From an uncultured Desulfomonile sp. (GTDB lineage Bacteria; Desulfobacterota; Desulfomonilia; Desulfomonilales; Desulfomonilaceae): a stretch of 51,794 nt of DNA. Positions 44,007 to 51,794 of the stretch are shown here, one piece after another. Within the stretch, counting starts at the first letter, position 1. The number at the start of each line of letters is the position of its first letter. The position numbers were made by a program, and so were the translations under genes. A model generated the notes under the pieces. That model did no database searches and had not been told where the DNA came from. It saw only the letters and a list, made by a program, of their open reading frames with translations. Where the stretch lies: NCBI GenBank assembly GCA_903896745.1, contig CAITZA010000043.1:1-51794 (forward strand), read 5' to 3'.

Positions 44007-45001
44007 AAACCCTCCCTGGCGCCAAAACGAATCCGGGGGTCAACCCATGCCAGCAAAATATCCGACAGAAGGGTCCCAACAACCGTCAGAGAGGACAAAA
44101 GCATGATGAATGTTCCGGCAAGCTGCATGTCCTGGCTCAAAAGAGCGCTCAGCAACAGCGGACCGGTCGTGGGCAAATTGAGCACCACCGCTGTTATTGC
44201 AATTCCTGAAACCAGTTCGGGCAGGGTCCAGCCAATGGTGCTGACCAGGGGGTTGATCGCTACCCTGACCGGATATTTCAGGATTAGATGAGTTTCCGAC
44301 AGGCCCTTGGCTCTGGCCGTAGTCACATAAGGCTTTCTCAATTCATCCAGGAGATTGCCGCGAATAATACGGATGAACTTTGCGGTATGCGACGTTCCGA
44401 CAATGACAACCGGTATCCACAGGTGTTTGAACAAATCGAAAACCTTGGCAAAGCTCCACGGGGCCTCCGCATACTCTGGAGAAAATAGCCCACCAATGCT
44501 CAAACCGAGGTAAGCGTAAGACACCCAGAGCATTACCAGGGCAAAAAGGAAATTGGGGGTGGCAAGCCCGATAAAACCGATGACGGTCAGAAAATAATCC
44601 ATCCATGAATATTGACGGACGGCGGAATATATACCGATAGGCAAAGAAATAGCCCAGGTAAACAATATCGTACATATCGAAATTATTACCGTCAGGCTGA
44701 GTCGTTCCCCTATCAGTTCGGAAACCGGCTTGTTCCACTCGAACGAATGCCCAAAATCTCCTTGAAGAAAATTCATGGCCCATTTCAGGTATTGTTTGTA
44801 AAGCGGTTCATCCAGACCAAAACGCTCCTTAAGCGCTTCGAGTTCCGCCTGATCGACGGTTTCCCCACTAGCGCTGAGCTGGGAAACGTATGTGGTCAGA
44901 AAATCTCCCGGAGGTAATTGGATGATGATGAAGGAAATGATGGAAATAGCTATCAACGTCGGAATCATGATCAGAATCCGGCGAATAATGTAGGCGATCA
45001 T
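44003..45001 (-). CDS. dppB: Oligopeptide ABC transporter permease (DppB/OppB-like)
   Basis: IIRRILIMIPTLIAISIISFIIIQLPPGDF; YVTTARAKGLSETHLILKYPVRVAINPLV. Confidence 0.93.
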   Translation of the reverse strand: MIAYIIRRILIMIPTLIAISIISFIIIQLPPGDFLTTYVSQLSASGETVDQAELEALKERFGLDEPLYKQYLKWAMNFLQGDFGHSFEWNKPVSELIGERLSLTVIISICTILFTWAISLPIGIYSAVRQYSWMDYFLTVIGFIGLATPNFLFALVMLWVSYAYLGLSIGGLFSPEYAEAPWSFAKVFDLFKHLWIPVVIVGTSHTAKFIRIIRGNLLDELRKPYVTTARAKGLSETHLILKYPVRVAINPLVSTIGWTLPELVSGIAITAVVLNLPTTGPLLLSALLSQDMQLAGTFIMLLSSLTVVGTLLSDILLAWVDPRIRFGAREGL

Positions 45002-45156
45002 CCTGCCATCCCTCTCTCAATAAAATATAGCGGCATACGAACCGGGTGTATCAATTGCGCCGAGGCGTCAGAAAACTTATAAAATATTATTTAATCGCTC
45101 ATTCCAGACCCGGACAGGGACATAACCCTAAAGTCAGGCCTGAAAGTTATTTAAAG

Positions 45157-47142
45157 CTAGTTTTTTCCACCTACAAAAGAGAACTGCTCAGGATGTATAG
45201 GACCAGGGTTCGGATACATCCAGCTCTGAAAGTCCTTTTTTACGACATTTATCATATTTTTTGAGACCACATAGTAGTCGGGCGGATCATGAACGAGTCC
45301 AATGACATACAGGTTCTTCTCGTTTGCGGCCAGAATCCTTGCGAAAAGCTCCCTGCGTTTTTCCAGGCTGATAGCCGTCAATATTTCATTGTACGTTTGC
45401 ATCATTTCCTTGATGTCCGCCGGAGGCTCCTCACCTTTTTTCCCGCCACTCTGAAACCACTGCGCATAGAGTGGAGCGTTGAGGCTTTCGGAATTGTAGG
45501 GGAAATACCATCTGGGTTCGAGGAGGCACTCGATACCGCCGTCTCCAGGCCAGAGGGCTATTTCATGAGCGGCGTTCTGGGTTCGTTGCCTGAACAGTTC
45601 CATGGTTTCGGACTTGACCTCGGTTTCGATACCCACACTTTTCAGGTTGGAGGCTATAACCTCCGCTGAATCGACCCACCCGGGGATTGATACGGAAACA
45701 TCGAGTGATATTTGCAGGGGTTTACCGTCCGGACGCATCCTCTTTCCGTCAGGACCGGTTTTGAGCCCCATTTCATCTAGATATGCATTGGCTTTGGCAG
45801 GATCATGCTCTATATAGGCTTTTTCGTACGAAGCGCTATAAAATTCGGATTCCGGCAGCGGGGCGGCCTGTCGGGCAACGCCCTTGCCACGACAGATAAT
45901 CTTGTTGATTTCACCCCTGTTTACCGCGTGAGATACGGCTTTCCTGAAACGGGGATCGTTAAGAACCTGGCGCATCGCCGGGTCTTTGTGGTTGAGGTTT
46001 GGCGCCAAAAGTATTCCCACCGATGCAGTGGAAGTTTTAGGCACAAGCCTGTAATTGCCGTTTGCAGCGCTGGCCAAAAGAAGGACGGAGTTCTGCATGC
46101 TACCGAGGTGACGGCCCTGCATATCTATTTCCCCGGCTATCGCTTTTAGAACTATCGTCTTGGCCTCAGCCTGAAGGTCATGAACCAGTGTGTCTATATA
46201 AGGAAGCTGATTTCCGTTAGTATCAACTTTCCAGTAGTACGGATTACGTTCCATGACAAATCTTTTGGCCGGCGCCGGAACCTTGGTGATCCAGGCGCAC
46301 AGGGAGGGCATCTTGTCAGTGATGAACATGGAGTGTCTCAGGCTGGAAGCGTCAAGAAACAGTTTTACCCACGTAGACGCGTTCCTTGCGGTCATGAGTT
46401 GTTCAAGCTTTTCAGGCTCGGCATATTTTTTGTGGAACTGCTTCAGGTAGTGTTTTGGTTTTGTAACAAGCTCCATACCCTGTGGGCAGGCAAGTTGTTC
46501 TATGAAAAGACTGTAAGGTTTTTCAAACTCTATTTTGAAGCTGTAGTCGCTTAATTTCTCTACTTTTGGGGGAACGCCTTCCGTGGACAACCAGTTCGGG
46601 GGCGAGGAGGTCAATTCCTTGTTCAGGAGAATATCCTCAAAATAAAATATCACGTCATCGGCTGTAAATGGCGCGCCATCCGACCATTTGACGCCCTCGA
46701 CGAGGTGAAAGGTATAAACACGGCCCGTTTCATCCACTTCCCATTTCGTCGCAAGGTTGGGCACAACCCTGTATTCCGGGTTCCAACGCACCAGAGGTTC
46801 ATAGAGCACTCTGCGAACCCCTACGAGGTCAGAAAGACCGGTATATGCGCGCCTCCATGTTCCACCATAAACTCCAACCTTATCAACAGGCTTTATAACG
46901 GGTGGAGATGCTGGAAGTCTTTGTTCTACAGGAGGCAATTGCCCCGCCTTAACCAGTTTCGACAGCATCGGAGATTCATTGAAGGCCAGGACATTGTCAC
47001 AAACCGGCATTGTGATAAATACCAGCGATAAAATCAGAAATAGTGACAATTTGATGATGTAACTTCGCATCGCGCCTCCGGGGATTCCTGAAAGTAGACT
47101 TGTAGAAAACCGACTACACCACAGGTTAACGCTTTTCTGCAT
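45157..47142 (-). CDS. Extracellular solute-binding protein, family 5
   Basis: Signal peptide; VRRVLYEPLVRWNPEYRVVPNLATKWEVDETGRVYTFHLVEGVKWSDGAPFTADDVIF. Confidence 0.93.
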   Translation of the reverse strand: MQKSVNLWCSRFSTSLLSGIPGGAMRSYIIKLSLFLILSLVFITMPVCDNVLAFNESPMLSKLVKAGQLPPVEQRLPASPPVIKPVDKVGVYGGTWRRAYTGLSDLVGVRRVLYEPLVRWNPEYRVVPNLATKWEVDETGRVYTFHLVEGVKWSDGAPFTADDVIFYFEDILLNKELTSSPPNWLSTEGVPPKVEKLSDYSFKIEFEKPYSLFIEQLACPQGMELVTKPKHYLKQFHKKYAEPEKLEQLMTARNASTWVKLFLDASSLRHSMFITDKMPSLCAWITKVPAPAKRFVMERNPYYWKVDTNGNQLPYIDTLVHDLQAEAKTIVLKAIAGEIDMQGRHLGSMQNSVLLLASAANGNYRLVPKTSTASVGILLAPNLNHKDPAMRQVLNDPRFRKAVSHAVNRGEINKIICRGKGVARQAAPLPESEFYSASYEKAYIEHDPAKANAYLDEMGLKTGPDGKRMRPDGKPLQISLDVSVSIPGWVDSAEVIASNLKSVGIETEVKSETMELFRQRTQNAAHEIALWPGDGGIECLLEPRWYFPYNSESLNAPLYAQWFQSGGKKGEEPPADIKEMMQTYNEILTAISLEKRRELFARILAANEKNLYVIGLVHDPPDYYVVSKNMINVVKKDFQSWMYPNPGPIHPEQFSFVGGKN

Positions 47143-47401
47143 ACGAACATACTAAATAGTAACATTGTTTCGGTGAAACTCAAAATTTTAGTCGTAATTA
47201 TTACTATATTACTAGCAGCACAAAGATCCCCCCATTACCGGCTTGGTCTGCTTTTTACGTCACAACAGGAAGGGGAAAAATCGTGTTCTCAATTGAAACC
47301 GTTAACGCTCGAAACGTCATAATTACGACAGATCGAAACAACAGGTTTGTTTTTTTGCCTGTCGTTTCTGAACAAACACAGGGGATTGCCTGTGTTAATA
47401 G

Positions 47402-47881
47402 CTAGAAAGGGATTTCATCTTCGGGTGGTGGTGGATAATACCCTCCCTTTTCGTCATTTCTAGGTTTGGAGGCGGATGCCGGTCTGGCAGGCGGTGAAGC
47501 CGGTTTCCTGGCTGAGTCGTCGGGCTTGAAACCCTGACCGCCGCCCGAGCCACCCAAGAGGATGAGATCACTGGCGACTATTTCAACAGTTGTCCTTTTG
47601 TTTCCATCCTGATCTTCCCACTCACGGCTCTGAATCCTACCCTCGATAAAAGCCTGCTTGCCTTTGCCGAGATATTCTCCACAAATTTCACCGAGTCTGC
47701 CCCAGGCCACTATCCTGTGCCATTCCGTTCGCTCCTGATCATTACCCTCCTGATCACGCCATCGTTGCGAGGTCGCCAGGGTAAAAGTCGCTACCGCCCG
47801 GCCTGACGCTGTATAACGAACCTCAGGATCTCTACCCACATTTCCCAACAACATCACTCGATTGAGGGACCTTCCCGCCAT
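47402..47881 (-). CDS. ssb: Single-stranded DNA-binding protein
   Basis: SLNRVMLLGNVGRDPEVRYTASGRAVATFTLAT; acidic tip PPEDEIPF. Confidence 0.97.
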   Translation of the reverse strand: MAGRSLNRVMLLGNVGRDPEVRYTASGRAVATFTLATSQRWRDQEGNDQERTEWHRIVAWGRLGEICGEYLGKGKQAFIEGRIQSREWEDQDGNKRTTVEIVASDLILLGGSGGGQGFKPDDSARKPASPPARPASASKPRNDEKGGYYPPPPEDEIPF

Positions 47882-48008
47882 GTGACACCTCCGATATTCA
47901 GATGTGCAAAGCTTGTTAAAATAATTTGCCCAAGACTTGTTAGATCAAGTATCCTCTACGATAATGTCGTAGATTGTCAAGCATTCCGGTTCAGGCAATC
48001 AAGGGAGT

Positions 48009-48320
48009 TTTGGAATTCAGACGATTCGTCAAAAAATACTGGATTTGTTGCTTCAGGGCGATTTTTCTTCAATAAGCCTGTCCAAGCTGCTTGGAATAAA
48101 GGAAAAGGATGTTCTTGACAACCTGCCTCATGTACGAAAAAGCCTTGGGAAAGGTTATGAAATAATATCCGAACCTGCGCGTTGTCTTGACTGTGGGTTT
48201 GTTTTCCGGAAGCGTGAGAGGGTCAGCACACCGGGGCGCTGTCCGGTTTGCAGATCTGAGGCCATTGCTCCACCACTGTTTGGTATTTCAGCGCCCAGCG
48301 CAACAAAAGGGTATTCTTGA
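48009..48320 (+). CDS. Predicted HTH + zinc-ribbon transcriptional regulator (start uncertain; track start is 48045)
   Basis: Upstream in-frame TTG gives LEFQTIRQKILDLLLQGDFSSISLSKLLGI...CLDCGFVFRKRERVSTPGRCPVCRSEAI. Confidence 0.75.
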   Translation, partial: FGIQTIRQKILDLLLQGDFSSISLSKLLGIKEKDVLDNLPHVRKSLGKGYEIISEPARCLDCGFVFRKRERVSTPGRCPVCRSEAIAPPLFGISAPSATKGYS

Positions 48321-48425
48321 ACCCGAATCAGCGCTATTTATAATTTTCTCTACGCTGGCCTCAATTTTTTTACCGGTTACGCTTCGGGTTAGCTTAAATA
48401 CATGGTACACGACTCCAAGTCATGA

Positions 48426-48431
48426 TATAAT
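48426..48431 (+). promoter_or_regulatory. Candidate extended -10 (TGATATAAT) for cysE
   Basis: Exact TGnTATAAT at 48423-48431; no convincing -35. Favours the ATG at 48463 as start codon. Confidence 0.4.
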
Positions 48432-48441
48432 TTCAAAAAAA

Positions 48442-49446
48442 ATGGTGGAGCTATTTTCAGAAATGAGTCCAATAACAAAATTCGATGACGTTTGCGAGTT
48501 TCAGGAGGACACAATACTACCGCTTCAGGAAGAGCGTCTTCGCAGTACAGTCGCGGCCATGGTGCAGACGTGCAAGGAAGAGAGCACGGTAGATCATGTC
48601 GGAGCAGCCCTGATACCATCCAAGGATGAGATAATACGGATTCTGGGTATACTGCAGGACCTCCTGTTTCCGGGCTTTTTCGGAAAACAGGAACTCTCCA
48701 GTCATACTCTTGAATACCATCTCGGCGCTGAGATGATTCAACTTTATGAAGCGCTATCGGCCCAGATTTCTCGCAGCATCCGTCACGAATGCCGGCGTGC
48801 TGACAACATTTGCATGAAATGTATAGAAAAGGGTCGAGAGGAAGCGATAGTCTTTATTGAAAAACTCCCCGGATTACGTCGTGTATTAAGTCGTGATGTA
48901 ATGGCTCATTATGACGGGGATCCTGCGGCCAAGAGTCTGGATGAGATAGTTTTTTCCTACCCCGGGCTGTATGCCATTTTTGTATACAGAGTGGCTCATG
49001 AACTGTTCACAAGACAGATACCGCTGATGCCGAGAATAATGACGGAACATGCGCATTCTCTAACCGGAATAGATATAAATCCCGGGGCCACGATAGGATC
49101 GGATTTTTTCATTGATCACGGCACTGGGGTTGTCATCGGTGAAACCACACATATCGGAGACAGGGTCCGAATTTATCAGGGAGTAACTTTGGGCGCGCTT
49201 TCGGTTCCCAGGGAATCTGAGGGTGGAAATGCCCTGAGAGGCGCCAAACGTCATCCCACCATTGAGGATGACGTCACGATCTATGCCCAGGCCACCATTC
49301 TTGGTGGAGATACGGTCATAGGCGCAAGGTGCGTAATTGGTGGTAACGTGTGGCTAACCACATCGGCGCCTCCGGATACAACCGTGTTCATAGAGCCACC
49401 CAGGCATATCTTTAAAGAGGACAGGCACAAAATATCTGGTGATTAA
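48442..49446 (+). CDS. cysE: Serine O-acetyltransferase, EpsC-like (start 48442 or 48463; the ORF-track start 48187 overlaps the upstream gene)
   Basis: Left-handed beta-helix hexapeptides: TGIDINPGATIGSDFFIDHGTGVVIGETTHIGDRVRIYQGVTLGALS. Confidence 0.92.
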   Translation: MVELFSEMSPITKFDDVCEFQEDTILPLQEERLRSTVAAMVQTCKEESTVDHVGAALIPSKDEIIRILGILQDLLFPGFFGKQELSSHTLEYHLGAEMIQLYEALSAQISRSIRHECRRADNICMKCIEKGREEAIVFIEKLPGLRRVLSRDVMAHYDGDPAAKSLDEIVFSYPGLYAIFVYRVAHELFTRQIPLMPRIMTEHAHSLTGIDINPGATIGSDFFIDHGTGVVIGETTHIGDRVRIYQGVTLGALSVPRESEGGNALRGAKRHPTIEDDVTIYAQATILGGDTVIGARCVIGGNVWLTTSAPPDTTVFIEPPRHIFKEDRHKISGD

Positions 49447-49606
49447 AACAACGTATCCTGCTATATTAAATTTGTATATTTATACAGTCATTCGCCGGAT
49501 GCAAATTTGATCAGACTGAACAGATGCATGATCTGGCGTTATTAATTTCATTAGATCGCAGACTTGAACCAATAGTCTGATTTTGTTACACTGCATGGCG
49601 TAATAA

Positions 49607-50650
<1,044 letters not shown>

Positions 50651-50955
50651 TTTAATTGTTCTTTAAGATGCCATATTTATTGTTTTGATGCGGGACGGGA
50701 ATACTGGCAGGCCCCGTCTCGCCGACCCAAACGTCGAATCTTTGAAAAAACCATTGTGAACTAAAAATTCGCTAGAGGCCGCTAAAGGTTATCCAGGCAG
50801 GCCTCAAGAAAAAAAATCGAGTCAACGCGCAAGGTGCGTGAAGCGCAAGGGTATTTTGATTGTGGGCCCGTTACGAAATTATTCGACGGGTTTCCGTACA
50901 ATTCTGATCAACTTCGGGGGGCCGATTTGCGTTTTTAGAAAGGACAACGGCCAAT

Positions 50956-51794
50956 ATGATTAAGAGTATTAAAGTTAAGAATTTTAAGAATTTCAAAGAT
51001 GCTGAATTCGACGTAAGGCCATTAAACATATTTATCGGACCGAACGGGACAGGAAAGTCAAATTTGGGTAATTTCCTGTTAATGATGAGTTTTCTTGCTT
51101 CCGGTCCATTTAGCAGCGCATTCGGCCCGGGACCCTTTACTTTCAGACAGACACTTAGCAGAAAGGAAAAAGGAGCGTCGGACATTCAGGAACTGGACCT
51201 TAATTTTGACATAACTCTTGAGGTAGAAGGTGTAAACTATAGCTATTCCATAGTCTTTACCGAAATAAGGCGCAACGAGTATCTGATTAAGGAAGAAACT
51301 CTTCAGGAGGTTCAGGGAGAGATTCTCTTTACCATATCGGATGTAAAAGCCAGAGAATCCAAGATGGCGCAGATGAGAAAAGGCCACGCCTGGAATGATT
51401 CAGAGAAAAGAATCCGGTCTGTGGCGCAATACCTGTCAAAAATCAAGCGTTACAGATTCATACCTGATCTCATAAAAAAACCATCGTCGGTTCAGGATTC
51501 ATATCTGCTTGATCATACGGGGGAGAATCTGGCCGCGGTGGTGCATCATCTTGAAAAAAACCATCCTGAGAATTTCTGGAGGATAGTCCAGGAAGTCAGG
51601 CGTTGTATTCCGGGAATAAAAAGAATATTCACCCCTCACCTCGGTGATCCTCATCAGGTTGGCATAGGCGTGGAGGAAGACAACAAGTCCGGTTATTTTG
51701 TAGGCCCTCAATTGTCCGACGGCTTTCTGGTATTCCTTGCGTTAATCACTCTTTTTAACCTGCCTGACCAACCGAGGATCTTTTTCATCGAAGA
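50956..51794 (+). CDS. RecF/AAA_21-like ATPase, 3' end outside the window
   Basis: Translating from ATG 50956 gives MIKSIKVKNFKNFKDAEFDVRPLNIFIGPNGTGKSNLGNFLLMMSFLA...PQLSDGFLVFLALITLFNLPDQPRIFFIEE. No stop before the edge, so missing from the ORF track. Confidence 0.88.
   Translation, partial: MIKSIKVKNFKNFKDAEFDVRPLNIFIGPNGTGKSNLGNFLLMMSFLASGPFSSAFGPGPFTFRQTLSRKEKGASDIQELDLNFDITLEVEGVNYSYSIVFTEIRRNEYLIKEETLQEVQGEILFTISDVKARESKMAQMRKGHAWNDSEKRIRSVAQYLSKIKRYRFIPDLIKKPSSVQDSYLLDHTGENLAAVVHHLEKNHPENFWRIVQEVRRCIPGIKRIFTPHLGDPHQVGIGVEEDNKSGYFVGPQLSDGFLVFLALITLFNLPDQPRIFFIE

Noticed and set aside
50690-50725. GACGGG...CCCGTC stem after ilvC as a terminator
   Set aside because: Short stem with no following T-run; evidence too weak to list.

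Overview
The window looks like a chromosomal segment from an anaerobic, Desulfobacterota/deltaproteobacteria-like genome (taxonomy inferred from gene content only). There is no phage, transposase, CRISPR array, rRNA or tRNA that I can support. From left to right: murA (truncated, -); a SWIM/SNF2 helicase (-); a YbhGFSR-type ABC export operon (+); a PAS histidine kinase (+); a eukaryote-like UDP-glucose dehydrogenase (+); a minus-strand block with bamD-like, polyprenyl synthase, a CNMP/AAA/polyferredoxin fusion, a Usp and a CPA2 antiporter; a 3604-aa single-polypeptide lipid/polyketide megasynthase translationally coupled to a TetR regulator (-); alpha/beta hydrolase and RRM protein (-); thioesterases, DUF169, methyltransferase, amidohydrolase and glutamate dehydrogenase; an oligopeptide ABC transporter operon (-); ssb (-); a HTH/Zn-ribbon protein, cysE and ilvC (+); and a truncated RecF/AAA_21-like ATPase at the right edge. 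The best candidates for something undescribed are: (1) the megasynthase, read as ER(NPD)-ER(NPD)-KS-AT-KS'-ACP-ACP-KR-DH-PPTase, in which both ACPs carry Thr (LGIDTVKQ) where the phosphopantetheinylated Ser normally sits; (2) the CNMP + degenerate sigma54-type AAA + membrane Fe-S fusion protein with no HTH; (3) a composite intergenic repeat of about 235 bp in three copies.
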